Origin: Sphingomonas sp. R647
GTDB taxonomy: Bacteria; Pseudomonadota; Alphaproteobacteria; Sphingomonadales; Sphingomonadaceae
DNA length: 64,000 nt
Assembly (NCBI RefSeq): GCF_020177055.1
Contig: NZ_JAIQXT010000004.1
Coordinates: forward strand, 310,001-374,000
Direction of reading: 5' to 3'
Made by a program: the position numbers and the translations under genes. The notes under the pieces were generated by a model. The model saw nothing but the letters and a program-made list of their open reading frames with translations, did not search any database and was not told the origin of the DNA. Every line of letters starts with the position of its first letter. Position 1 is the first letter of the stretch. Positions 48,292 to 58,000 of this stretch are shown here, in pieces.

Positions 48292-50118
48292 GTGCGTGCG
48301 ACCCTTGCTTTGGTGTTGGTAAGCCTGTGTGCGGCGGGCACCGCGACCGCGCAGCCGGGCAAGCGCACCTACGTCAACCCGATCGACCTCGATTACCGCT
48401 ACAATTACGAGCAGGTGAACGAGGATATCTCGTACCGCACGGGCGCCGATCCGGTGATCATCCGGCACAAGGACGCCTATTATCTCTTCCAGACGCTCGC
48501 CGAGGGCTATTGGCGCTCGCCCAATCTGATCGACTGGACCTTCATCACGCCGAGCCGCTGGGAAAAGGGCGGCTTCGTCGCCCCCGCCGCCTGGTCAGAC
48601 GGCGAGCGGCTGTACCTGATGCCGTCGATGATGGAGCCGGGGTCGGTCTATGTCTCCGACGCGCCGGAGACGGGCAAGCTCGACTATTTCGTGCGCCGCA
48701 TGCCGCGCCTGCCGGGACAGGTGTGGCCGGGTGGCGAAGCGAACATGAAGCCGGGCGACGTCCCGCCGGGGCCGTGGGATCCGGCGCTGTTCCTGGACGA
48801 TGACGGCAAATGGTATTTCTATTGGGGATCGTCCAACGTCTTCCCGCTCTACGGCCTTGAGATCGAGTTCAAGGACGGCCGGATGATCTACAAGGGCCGC
48901 GCGACCGAGGCGTTCAAGCTCGACCCGGACAATCATGGCTGGGAGCGGTTCGGACAGGATCATTCGGGGACGTTGCCCGACGGGACGGCGATTAAGCCGT
49001 TCATGGAAGGCGCGTGGATGACCAAGGTCGCCGGCACCTATTACCTTCAGTACGGCGCGCCGGGGACAGAGTATAACGCCTATGCGAATGGCGCGTACGT
49101 CTCGAAATCGCCGCTTGGCCCGTTCGAATATGCGCCGTGGAATCCCGTCGCCTACAAGCCCGGCGGGTTCGTCGAGGGCGCGGGGCATGGCTCGACGGTG
49201 CAGGACCACCACGGCAATTGGTGGAACAGCGGCACGCCCTGGCTCGGCCACAACTGGACGTTCGAGCGGCGGATCAACCTGTTCCCGACGCGGTTCGAGG
49301 CCGATGGGCAGATGTGGGCATCGTCGCGCTTCGGCGACTTCCCGCACTGGATGCCCGAGGGCAAGGTCGAGGATATCGAGGGGCTGTTCACCGGCTGGAT
49401 GCTGCTGTCGTACCGCAAGGCGCTGACCGCATCCTCGACGTTGGGTGAGTATGACGCCAGCCGCGCGGCGGACGAGAATCCGCGGACTTTTTGGGTCGCC
49501 GCGAGCAAGAAGGCGGGTGAGACGCTGACGATGGACCTTGGCGCGGCGAAGACGGTGCGCGCGATCCAGGTCAATTTCGCCGACTATAAGTCCGGCCGCT
49601 ACGGCGACGCGCCGGACATCTATACCGAGTTCCGGCTGGAGGGATCGGTCGACGGCAAGAGCTGGTCCAAGCTGGCAGAGACAGACGCTCCGCGCCGCGA
49701 CCGGCCGAACGCCTATTTCCAGCTCGAGGCGCCGGCGAAGGTCCGCTTTGTCCGTTATGTCCACGGCCATATCGGCGGCGCGCATCTGGCGATCAACGAC
49801 CTGCGCGTGTTCGGTATCGCCGATGGCCGCGCGCCTGCCATGCCAGGGGCGGTCGCAGCGATCCGCGACACCGACGAACGCAACGCCAGGATCAGCTGGC
49901 GCAAGGTGCCGGGCGCGGTCGGCTACAACGTGATGTGGGGCATCCGCCCGGACCGGCTGACGCTGACCTATCAGGTGTTCGCAGATGAGTTGGGTGATGG
50001 CCCGCAGGCGAAACTCGACCTGCGCGCGCTGAACAAGGGCGTTGGCTATTATGCGGCGGTGGAGGCGTTCAACGAGACTGGCGTGTCGAAGCGCAGCAAG
50101 CCGGTGCCGATTCGCTAG
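48292..50118 (+). CDS. Secreted GH43-type glycoside hydrolase with discoidin and FN3-like domains
   Basis: 608 residues. Signal peptide to about residue 20. The five-bladed GH43 propeller has D53 (GADPVIIRHKDAYYLF), D163 (GPWDPALFLDDDGKW) and E239 (PFMEGAWM) in the positions of base, modulator and acid. Residues 370-515 form an F5/8-type discoidin domain (SRAADENPRTFWVA), and 515-608 an FN3-like domain (PGAVAAIRDTDERNARISWRKVPGAVGYNVMWG in pieces). It cuts plant beta-xylosides, arabinosides or related glycans. GTG 48292 has GGGAG upstream. Its stop overlaps that of lacI within CTAG. Confidence 0.85.
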   Translation: MRATLALVLVSLCAAGTATAQPGKRTYVNPIDLDYRYNYEQVNEDISYRTGADPVIIRHKDAYYLFQTLAEGYWRSPNLIDWTFITPSRWEKGGFVAPAAWSDGERLYLMPSMMEPGSVYVSDAPETGKLDYFVRRMPRLPGQVWPGGEANMKPGDVPPGPWDPALFLDDDGKWYFYWGSSNVFPLYGLEIEFKDGRMIYKGRATEAFKLDPDNHGWERFGQDHSGTLPDGTAIKPFMEGAWMTKVAGTYYLQYGAPGTEYNAYANGAYVSKSPLGPFEYAPWNPVAYKPGGFVEGAGHGSTVQDHHGNWWNSGTPWLGHNWTFERRINLFPTRFEADGQMWASSRFGDFPHWMPEGKVEDIEGLFTGWMLLSYRKALTASSTLGEYDASRAADENPRTFWVAASKKAGETLTMDLGAAKTVRAIQVNFADYKSGRYGDAPDIYTEFRLEGSVDGKSWSKLAETDAPRRDRPNAYFQLEAPAKVRFVRYVHGHIGGAHLAINDLRVFGIADGRAPAMPGAVAAIRDTDERNARISWRKVPGAVGYNVMWGIRPDRLTLTYQVFADELGDGPQAKLDLRALNKGVGYYAAVEAFNETGVSKRSKPVPIR

Positions 50119-51104
50119 GCGGCGCTCGTCGCCCGTACCACCAGCTCCGCCTGATGTAACTCGGCGCGCGTGTCCGGCCCTTCGCCCTCGAGCACGTCGA
50201 TCACCCGGCCGATCGCCTCCTCGCCCAGTTCGGCGATCCGCACGCGCATCGTGGTGACGCCAAGATAACGGGCAAGCGGGATGTCGTCGAAGCCAGTGAC
50301 CGCGACGCGACCAGGGACGTCGATCCCGGCAGCGCGCAGTCCGTTGAGGCAGCCGATCGCCATCATGTCGTTCGCCGCGAACACCGCATCGCTGTCGATC
50401 TGACCCGTCACGATCGCGCGCGCGACGGCCTGGCCGCCTTCCTCGGCGAAATCGCCGGGCAGGATGATCGGCTCCACCCCAGGCAGGTGCCGGGCGATGC
50501 TGGCGCGAAAGGCGCTGGCGCGCTCGCTCGCATCGATATTGCCCTCTGGCCCTGCGATATGGACGATCCGCCGGCGCCCGGTCGCCACCAGATGCGCGAC
50601 CATTGCGTCGGTCGCGGTGCCATTGTCGAGGTGTACGGTTGCGAGATCGGTTATCGCACGCGGGCCGTGGATGACCAGTGCCGGGAGCCCGGTCGGCAGC
50701 GCGCGGCGCAGCATCGCTTCGGACAGATGCGGTGCCATCACCACCAGCCCGTCGACGCGCCCGCGCATCGCCCGCAACGCCATCGCCGCCTGTTCGCTAT
50801 CGTCATGCATCACCGACAACAGCATAACATAGCCGCGCCGGCTCGCTTCGCGGTCCAGCCCGCGCACGAACTCGCTGAAGAACTCGCCATGCAGGTCGGG
50901 TAGCACGACCCCGATCGCGTGCGCGCGGGCCAGGCTGAGGCTGCGCGCGCCGGCATGCGGGACATAGCCAAGCTCGGCGGCAGCGGCGATCACCCGCTCG
51001 CGGGTCTCGGCGCGGACATTGCCCAGGCCGTTGAGCGCGCGCGAGACCGAGGCGATCGACACCTGCGCGTGCCGTGCCACATCCCGAATCGTCGCCTCAC
51101 CCAT
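50115..51104 (-). CDS. LacI-family transcriptional regulator
   Basis: 329 residues. The N-terminal DNA-binding domain reads TIRDVARHAQVSIASVSRALNG with the hinge helix HAGARSLS. A periplasmic-binding-protein-like sugar domain follows, with VFAANDMMAIG and VTGFDDIPLARYLGVTTMR. It sits between the GH43 and GH3 genes, each preceded by the same palindrome, and so probably represses both until a released sugar binds. Confidence 0.9.
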   Translation of the reverse strand: MGEATIRDVARHAQVSIASVSRALNGLGNVRAETRERVIAAAAELGYVPHAGARSLSLARAHAIGVVLPDLHGEFFSEFVRGLDREASRRGYVMLLSVMHDDSEQAAMALRAMRGRVDGLVVMAPHLSEAMLRRALPTGLPALVIHGPRAITDLATVHLDNGTATDAMVAHLVATGRRRIVHIAGPEGNIDASERASAFRASIARHLPGVEPIILPGDFAEEGGQAVARAIVTGQIDSDAVFAANDMMAIGCLNGLRAAGIDVPGRVAVTGFDDIPLARYLGVTTMRVRIAELGEEAIGRVIDVLEGEGPDTRAELHQAELVVRATSAA

Positions 51105-51124
51105 TCCCGCCTACCCCCATTTTG

Positions 51125-51134
51125 AGAACGTTCT
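51125..51134. promoter_or_regulatory. Short palindrome just upstream of lacI
   Basis: AGAACGTTCT is a perfect 10-bp palindrome, 20 bases before the lacI ATG. It has the central AACGTT common in operators of LacI-family proteins, but differs from the TGTAACCGGTTACA sites. It may serve autoregulation. Confidence 0.35.
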
Positions 51135-51180
51135 TCTCCACCGGGTCATTCGCGATTGCAAATCCGATCGTTAGACGGCA

Positions 51181-51194
51181 TGTAACCGGTTACG
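51181..51194. promoter_or_regulatory. LacI-family operator between lacI and GH3
   Basis: TGTAACCGGTTACG, 13 of 14 identical to the palindrome at 48246-48259, sits in the 178-base divergent gap, 77 bases before lacI and 88 bases before the GH3 gene. It could regulate both directions. Confidence 0.75.
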
Positions 51195-51282
51195 GTTTGC
51201 CGCGACAACCTCAATCGAGGCGCGCCATCCATCCGTATTTCCCGTACCCTTGCCGGTGCGACCCGTTCAGGAGAGGACCAAC

Positions 51283-53580
51283 ATGCTCGACACCCGGATT
51301 TCCCGCCGCGCCGCCCTGATGGGTGCAGGTGCGGTCGCCGCATGGCTGCACAGCCCCGCGCGCGCGCTGATGGGTGAAGCGGGCAAGATCGAGGTCCCCG
51401 GGTTCGTCGACGCGCTGATCGCCAAGATGACGATCGCCGAAAAGGCGGGGCAGCTCAGCCTGATGGCGGCGGCATGGGGCGGCGGCGCGGCGATCGCGAT
51501 GAACCCGCCGAGCGGCTCCAACGCCAATTTCGGCCAGCAGGTCGATGAAGTGCGCCAGGGTCGCATCACCGGCGTGTTCAACGGCAACAACGCGCGCATG
51601 TGCCGGGTCATGCAGACTGCGGCGATGCGGGAGTCGCGCCTCAAAATCCCGCTGATCTTCGCCGCCGACATCATCCACGGCCATCGCACGATCTTCCCGG
51701 TCCCGCTGGGTGAGGCCGCGAGCTTCGAGCCGTTGCTGGCGCAAAAGGCGGCGGCGGCTGCGTCGTTCGAAGCGGCGGCTGCCGGCATCGACTGGACCTT
51801 TGCGCCGATGGTCGACATCGCGCGCGACCAGCGCTGGGGCCGCGGCGTCGAGGGTTCGGGCGAAGACGTGCTGCTCGGTAATCTGTTCGCCGAAGCGCGC
51901 GTGCGCGGATTCCAGGGCAAGAGCCTCAAGGCGATCGACACGATGATGGCGTGCGCCAAGCATTTCGCTGCCTATGGCGCGGCGGAAGCGGGCCTCGACT
52001 ACAACACCGTCGACGTGTCCGAACGCACGCTGCGCGAAGTCTATTTCCCGCCGTTCCAGGCTGCGTTCGCTGCCGGTGCGCCGACGACCATGGCGGCGTT
52101 CAACGAGCTGTCCGGTGTCCCGGCGACCGGCAATGAATGGCTGATGCGCAAGATTCTGCGCGACGAATGGGGTTTCGACGGCTTTGTCGTGTCCGATTAC
52201 ACCGGCGACATGGAGATGATCGCGCATGGCTATGCCGCCGACGCGCGCGAGGCGACCAAGCTCGCCTTCATGGCTGGCGTGGACATGAGCATGACCAGCG
52301 GCTTCTACCGCGATCACCTGCCCGATCTGGTCGAAAAGGGTGAGGTGCCGATGGCGCGTGTCGATGAATCGGTGCGCAAGGTGCTGGCGCTCAAGGCCAA
52401 GCTCGGCCTGTTCGAAGACCCGTTCCGCCGCATCGATGAAAAGCGTGAAGCGGCGCGGACGCGGACCAAGGAAAGTCTCGCGCTGGCGCGCGATGCGGGC
52501 AAGCGTTCGATCGTGATGCTCAAGAATGACGGCGACCTGCTGCCGCTGCCCAAGAGCGGCAAGAAGATCGCGATCATCGGCCCGTTCGCCGAGGGGCAGC
52601 ACGACCTTAACGGCCCGTGGTGCGTCTATGGCGACAACAAGCAGGCGATCGATCTGGCGACCGGCGTGCGCAATGCGCTGGGCAAGACGGCACCGGTCAC
52701 GGTGACGCTCGGCTCGAAGGTCGAAGAGCCGCTCGACGGCGGCATCGCTGCGGCGGTGGCTGCGGCGAATGCGGCGGATGTCGTGCTGCTCGCGATCGGC
52801 GAGTCCGAGAACATGTCTGGCGAGGCGCAGTCGCGCACCGACATCACCGTTCCTGCCCCGCAGATGGCGCTGGCCGAAGCGGTGGCGGCGACCGGCAAGC
52901 CGATCGTCGTGCTGCTCAAGAATGGCCGCGCGCTGGCGCTGGAGGGGGCGGTCAAGAGCGCGCCCGCGATCCTCGTAACCTGGTTCCTGGGGTCGGAGAG
53001 CGGCAATGCCATCGCCGACGTGCTGTTCGGCGACTACAGCCCGTCGGCGCGCCTGCCGATCAGCTTCCCGCGTGAGTCGGGGCAGCAGCCCTATCATTAT
53101 GCGCACAAGCCGACGGGCCGCCCGAACCCGAGCGACGACAAGCTTGAGCCATACAAGACGCGCTGGCGGAGCGCGCCCAACTCATCGCTCTATCCGTTCG
53201 GTCACGGCCTGACCTACGGCAAGGTCGAGTATGCGGCCCTCAATCCGCAGCAGGGCACGCTCGGCTGGGATGGCGAGATCGCGTTCACCGCGACGATCAC
53301 CAACCGTGGCACGCGCGCGATCGAGGAAGTGGTGCAGCTCTACATCCGCGATCGTGCTGCGAGCATCACCCGCCCGGTGCGCGAGCTCAAGGCGTTCCGC
53401 AAGCTGGCGCTGGCCCCCGGCGCGAGCGAGACGGTGCGGTTCGTGCTGCGCCGCCGCGACCTGCAGTTCATCGGCATGGACCTCAAGCCCACGGTCGAAC
53501 CGGGCCTGTTCGACGTGTGGATCGCGCCGTCGGCGGAAGCGCAGGGCGTGCATTCGACCTTCACCCTCGTAGCGGCCTGA
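51283..53580 (+). CDS. Glycoside hydrolase family 3 (beta-glucosidase / beta-xylosidase), exported
   Basis: 765 residues from ATG 51283 (GGAGAGG upstream). SRRAALMGAGAVAAW is a Tat-like signal. The first (beta/alpha)8 domain has KHFAAYG, the catalytic aspartate D305 in FVVSDYTGDM; the second domain (IVMLKNDGDLLPLP) has LLAIGESENMSGEAQSR for the acid/base part; the C-terminal fibronectin-type domain begins near SSLYPFGHGLTYG. It matches BglX-type beta-glucosidases. It would hydrolyse beta-linked oligosaccharides in the periplasm. A LacI operator precedes it. Confidence 0.92.
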   Translation: MLDTRISRRAALMGAGAVAAWLHSPARALMGEAGKIEVPGFVDALIAKMTIAEKAGQLSLMAAAWGGGAAIAMNPPSGSNANFGQQVDEVRQGRITGVFNGNNARMCRVMQTAAMRESRLKIPLIFAADIIHGHRTIFPVPLGEAASFEPLLAQKAAAAASFEAAAAGIDWTFAPMVDIARDQRWGRGVEGSGEDVLLGNLFAEARVRGFQGKSLKAIDTMMACAKHFAAYGAAEAGLDYNTVDVSERTLREVYFPPFQAAFAAGAPTTMAAFNELSGVPATGNEWLMRKILRDEWGFDGFVVSDYTGDMEMIAHGYAADAREATKLAFMAGVDMSMTSGFYRDHLPDLVEKGEVPMARVDESVRKVLALKAKLGLFEDPFRRIDEKREAARTRTKESLALARDAGKRSIVMLKNDGDLLPLPKSGKKIAIIGPFAEGQHDLNGPWCVYGDNKQAIDLATGVRNALGKTAPVTVTLGSKVEEPLDGGIAAAVAAANAADVVLLAIGESENMSGEAQSRTDITVPAPQMALAEAVAATGKPIVVLLKNGRALALEGAVKSAPAILVTWFLGSESGNAIADVLFGDYSPSARLPISFPRESGQQPYHYAHKPTGRPNPSDDKLEPYKTRWRSAPNSSLYPFGHGLTYGKVEYAALNPQQGTLGWDGEIAFTATITNRGTRAIEEVVQLYIRDRAASITRPVRELKAFRKLALAPGASETVRFVLRRRDLQFIGMDLKPTVEPGLFDVWIAPSAEAQGVHSTFTLVAA

Positions 53581-53591
53581 CGGCCGCGCGC

Positions 53592-53656
53592 CCCGGACCT
53601 GGTCCGGGATTCGGCACCGCTCCAGCTCCCCCTCCTCCCCCGGGGCGGTGCCGAAT
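53592..53656. terminator. Two adjacent hairpins between convergent genes
   Basis: CCCGGACC (53592-53599) and GGTCCGGG (53601-53608) form one near-perfect palindrome. Bases 53609-53623 and 53642-53656 form a second stem of 14 matches in 15 with an 18-base C-rich loop. They fill the 85-base gap between the GH3 and GPH transporter genes and may end transcription from both sides. Confidence 0.55.
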
Positions 53657-53665
53657 TAGGGGGAG

Positions 53666-55000
53666 TTAGCGGCGCAGATCCTTGACGATCTGCGCATGCG
53701 CCCCGCGCGCCAGCGGGTTGAGCGCCATCATCACGCAGGAAAAGGCGAGGAAGGCGAGCGGGACCGCGCCGATGGTCAGCCGCATTGCGGTCAGCGTCGC
53801 CGCGCTTTGTTCGACATTGGCGACATAGCCGGCCGCATCGAAGCCAAAGCCGATGATCGCGGTGGCGATGCCGATCGCGACGCGCTGAAGCAGCGCCGCC
53901 ATGCCGAACACTGCGCCCTCAACGCGGAGGCCCGTGCGCTGTTCGCCATACTCGATCGTGTTGGGCAGCATCGCCCAGAACACAAAGTTCAGCCCGACGA
54001 TCATCGCCTGCATCGCCATCAGATAGGCCTGCATCACCCCGGCGCGATGAATGTCGAACAGCGCGAATGCGGCGAGCCCGGCGCTGGCGAGACCGGCGGC
54101 AAGGAACCACAGCCCGCGCGCGCCGATGCGCCGGCGGAGCAGCATCCATAGCGGCACCGACACCGCGCTGACCACGCTCATTGATGCGAGCGCCAGCTGT
54201 CCGCTCGCCTCGTCGTGCAGGAAATATTTGAAGTAATAGAGGACAGACTTGTTGAGGATCGTCACGGCGACGATGACCGCCATCATGGCGAGGTTCAGCG
54301 TGACGAAGGCGCGATTGGCGGCGATCACGCGCAATGCGGTCAACACGGGGACCGGCTCCGCGCGCTCCGGCACGTCGGCTTCGCGATAGCTCAGGCCGAC
54401 AAAGGCGAGGATCGCGGCCCCGGCGAGCGCGAACAGGATCGCCGCGCCGAAAAACGCGTCCGCTGCAGCCTGTGCGCCAAGCAGCCCCGTGCCGAGTGGA
54501 ACGGTGCCGAGCGCGACGACGATCGCGGCGAGCGTGCCCGACAGCATGCGCACGCCGGCAACGAACGCGCGATCGTTGCTGTCGGCGCTGACCCGCGCGC
54601 TCATCGCGAGATAGGGCACGTTCAAAAAGGCATAGGCGGTGCGGAACAGGATATGGCCGGCAAAGACGCCGACCATCCCCCAGATGCCCGGCGCGAGCGG
54701 CGGCAGATAGGCAAGCATGAAACCGAGCCCCAGCGGCACACCGCCCAATGCGATCAGCCGCCCCAGTCCCCCGCGCGGCTCATGCCGGTCGGCGAGCAAC
54801 CCGGCGGCGAAATTGGCGATGCCATCCCATACCGACGCGGCAAGGAAGATCGTCGCCGCCACCCCCACCGGCAGCCCCAGGGCGTCGGTGTAGTAGAAGA
54901 GCAGGAAGAGCATTGCGCTCTGCCAGTAAAGGTTGAACGCAAAGTCCCCGAACCCGAACAGCGCGAGGCGGAAGCGGGTGGGGCGGGCGGGGGAGCTCAC
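53666..55000 (-). CDS. GPH-family sugar:cation symporter (MFS)
   Basis: 444 residues with 12 helices. FGFGDFAFNLYWQSAMLFLLFYYTDALGL in pieces is the MelB/GPH N-terminus, and ASVWDGIANFAAGLLADR the loop with the cation-binding Asp. AMLPNTIEYGEQRTGLRVEGAVFGMAALLQR is a conserved GPH C-terminal segment. It probably takes up glycosides or their sugars with Na+ or H+. Convergent with the GH3 gene, it is a likely partner of the GH43/GH3 system. Yet its GTG start overlaps the smc stop as GTGA, so it is read from the smc operon. Confidence 0.85.
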   Translation of the reverse strand: MSSPARPTRFRLALFGFGDFAFNLYWQSAMLFLLFYYTDALGLPVGVAATIFLAASVWDGIANFAAGLLADRHEPRGGLGRLIALGGVPLGLGFMLAYLPPLAPGIWGMVGVFAGHILFRTAYAFLNVPYLAMSARVSADSNDRAFVAGVRMLSGTLAAIVVALGTVPLGTGLLGAQAAADAFFGAAILFALAGAAILAFVGLSYREADVPERAEPVPVLTALRVIAANRAFVTLNLAMMAVIVAVTILNKSVLYYFKYFLHDEASGQLALASMSVVSAVSVPLWMLLRRRIGARGLWFLAAGLASAGLAAFALFDIHRAGVMQAYLMAMQAMIVGLNFVFWAMLPNTIEYGEQRTGLRVEGAVFGMAALLQRVAIGIATAIIGFGFDAAGYVANVEQSAATLTAMRLTIGAVPLAFLAFSCVMMALNPLARGAHAQIVKDLRR

Positions 55001-58000
55001 TCCGCCGCCAGCAGCGATTCGGCGCCGCCCAGATCGACCGAGACGAGCCGGCTGACACCGCGTTCGACCATGGTGACGCCGAACAGGCGATGCATGCGGC
55101 TCATCGTTGCGGCATTGTGGGTGACGATGAGGTAGCGGGTCGCGGTTTCGCGCGTCATCGCTTCAAGCAGGTCGCAGAATCGTTCGATATTGGCGTCGTC
55201 CAGCGGCGCATCGACCTCGTCGAGGACGCAGATCGGGGCGGGGTTGGTGAGGAACAAGGCGAAGATCAGCGCGACTGCGGTCAGCGCCTGCTCGCCGCCC
55301 GACAGCAGGGTCAGCGACTGGAGCTTCTTGCCCGGCGGCTGGGCCATGATCTCAAGCCCGGCTTCGAGCGGGTCGTCGGAATCGATCAGCGCGAGGTGCG
55401 CCTGACCGCCGTTGAACAATGTGGAAAACAGGCGGCGGAAATGCTGGTCGACCGCCTCGAACGCGGTCAGCAGCCGCTGGCGCCCCTCGCGATTCAACGT
55501 GCCGATGCTGCCGCGCAACCGGTGAACCGCCTGAATCAGCTCGTCGCGCTCGGCGGCGGCGGTTTGCGCAGCGGTGGTGAGTTCGGCCAGTTCGGTTTCG
55601 GCGACGAGGTTGACCGGACCGATCCGCTCGCGCTCGGCAATCAACCGGTCATGCGCCGCGGATTCGTCCTGCGGGCCGCGTACGCTGTCGGGATCGAAGC
55701 CGACGCGCTGCGACAGGACGGGTGGCGGACATTCGAAACGCTCGCCCGACAGGCGGTTCATTTCGACCCGCCGCAAATCGTGATTCTCGGCACGCGCGAC
55801 GGCACCGGCGCGCTGCTCCCGGGCCTCCCCCAACGCATCGCCGGCGGCGCGGACGGCTGCTTCGGTGGCGCGTAGTTCTGCTTCGGCCTCGCGCTCGGCG
55901 AGCTGGGCGGCGGCGCTCTCGATGCGCGCTTCCTCGCTTGCGCGTTCGGCCCCGGTGACCGCAGCGTCGAGTTCTGCAGGACGACCGGCAAGCGCCTCGG
56001 AGGCTTCGGCGAGTTCGATTGCGCGGGCGTCCATTTCGGCGATGCGGCGCGCTGCTTCGCCTGCGCGGGAGGTCCAGCTGCGCCGTTCGGCCTGCGCTGC
56101 GGCGAGGCGTTCGCGTGCGGCGGCGATGTCGCGTTCCAGCGCGCCACGCTCGGCCCGCGCGGTCGCGGCGGCGGTGCGGCGCCGTTCGGCCTCGGACGAC
56201 AGCGCGCTGACCTTGGCGCGGGTTTCGCTGCCATCGGGCAGCGCGGCGCGGGCGGCTTCGGCCCGCGCGACCTCGCCAGCGGCTTCCTCCTGCTCGGCGG
56301 CGGTGCGGGCGCGGCGGCCTTCGAGGTCGGCGCGCTGGGCATCGAGGCGTTCGATCGCGGCGGCGGCGCGGTCCTCAGCACGGGCTGCCTCACGCCCGGT
56401 CGTCTCCGCGCTGTCCAGCAGGCGGCGGCAGTCGGACGCGGCGCGCTTCGCTTCGGCGATCTCGGCCTCGATCCGCGTCAGTTCGGTGTCGGCGGCATCG
56501 ACCGCGCGGACTGCGGCGGGGCGGGCTTTCTCGATCGCATGGAGCCGGTTGACCCGTTCCAGCCGTTCCGCCGCTGCCGCGCCGCCCGACCGCGCGACAT
56601 AACCGTCCCAGCGCCGCAGCACGCCCATCAGCGTCACCAGCCGCTGCCCGACCGCGAGTGGCTGGCCTTCATCGGTCTCGGCAACCAGCACCTGTGCCAG
56701 CCGTCGAGCGAGCGCGGGCGGGGCGGTGACGTGGACGGCCAAGGGGGTGGTCCCGCGCGGCGGTGGCGGGTCGCCGGGCAGTGCCTCGGCCCCCGCCCAA
56801 TGGCGTTCGCCCGTAGGATCCAGACCGGCCTCCAGATCGTCACCCAGCGCGGCGGCGAGCGCGCGTTCATAGCCGGGCGCCACGGTCAGCCGGTCAAGCA
56901 GCCGTTCCTTGCCGCTGGGCCGGGTCGCTTTGGACAGGGCCGCCGCTTCGCTGTCGAGCTGAGCGAGTTCGGCATGCGCCTCGGCACGCGCGGACTGAGC
57001 GCGGCTGCGCGAATCGATCGCGGCGCGTTCGGCGGCATCGGCGCGCGCGAGGCCGGTGCGCGCGGATTCGGCCTGATGTGCTGCCTGCGCGCGCGCATCG
57101 GCGGCGCGCTGGCGGTCGGCGGCGAGCGGGGCGGGATCGCCCAGCGCGCGGATTTCGGCATCGACCCGCGCTGCCTCGCGAGTCGCGCGTTCGGCACGGG
57201 TGCGGGCGGCGGCGAGCGCGGCCTCGGCGACGCGGGTCTCGGCGGCCTCGGCGGCTTGGGCGGCGAGTGCCTGTGCCAGCGCCACTTCGGCATCGCGCGC
57301 GGCGCGTTCGGCGTCGGCGAGCGCTGCATCGAGATCGGGCATCCGCGCCGCTGCTTCGGCGATGCGCGACTCGAGCGCCTGCGTCTCGCTGTCGAGCCGG
57401 GCGAGCGCGTCGGCGGCGTCGCGGGCGAGTGCGCCTTCGCGCTCCTTGTCGGTTTCCAGCCGCGTGGCCGAATCGTGCAGTTCGGCAATGCGCCGGTCGA
57501 TCGCGGCGCGTTCGCTGCGTAGCGTCGCCAGCCGGTGCATCGCCTCGCTCGCGCGGTCGCGCTGGGCAAGGGCAGCGGCACGCGCCGTAGCTAGCGTTGT
57601 TGCGACCGCCTGTTGCGCGGCGAGCGCGCTTTCCTGCGCGGCGGTGCGTTCGGCGACCAGCGCCTCGGCGGCGGCGGCTTCCTTCTTCGCCGCATCGGCG
57701 GCGGCGGCGGCGTCGCGCCAGCGGGCGAAGATCATCCGCGCCTCGGCCACGCGGATGCGGTCGGACAGCTCGCGATAGCGCTCCGCCTGTCGCGCCTGCC
57801 GTTTGAGCGCGGCGGCGCGCGCCTCCTGGTCGGAGATCATCTCGTCTAGCCGGGTAAGATTGGACTCAGTCGCGCGCAGCTTTTGCTCGGCGTCCTTGCG
57901 CCGGACATGCAGGCCGGAGATGCCGGCGGCCTCTTCGAGCATCTGGCGGCGCTCGCCGGGCTTGGCCTGAATGATCGCGCCGATCCGGCCTTGGCTGACC

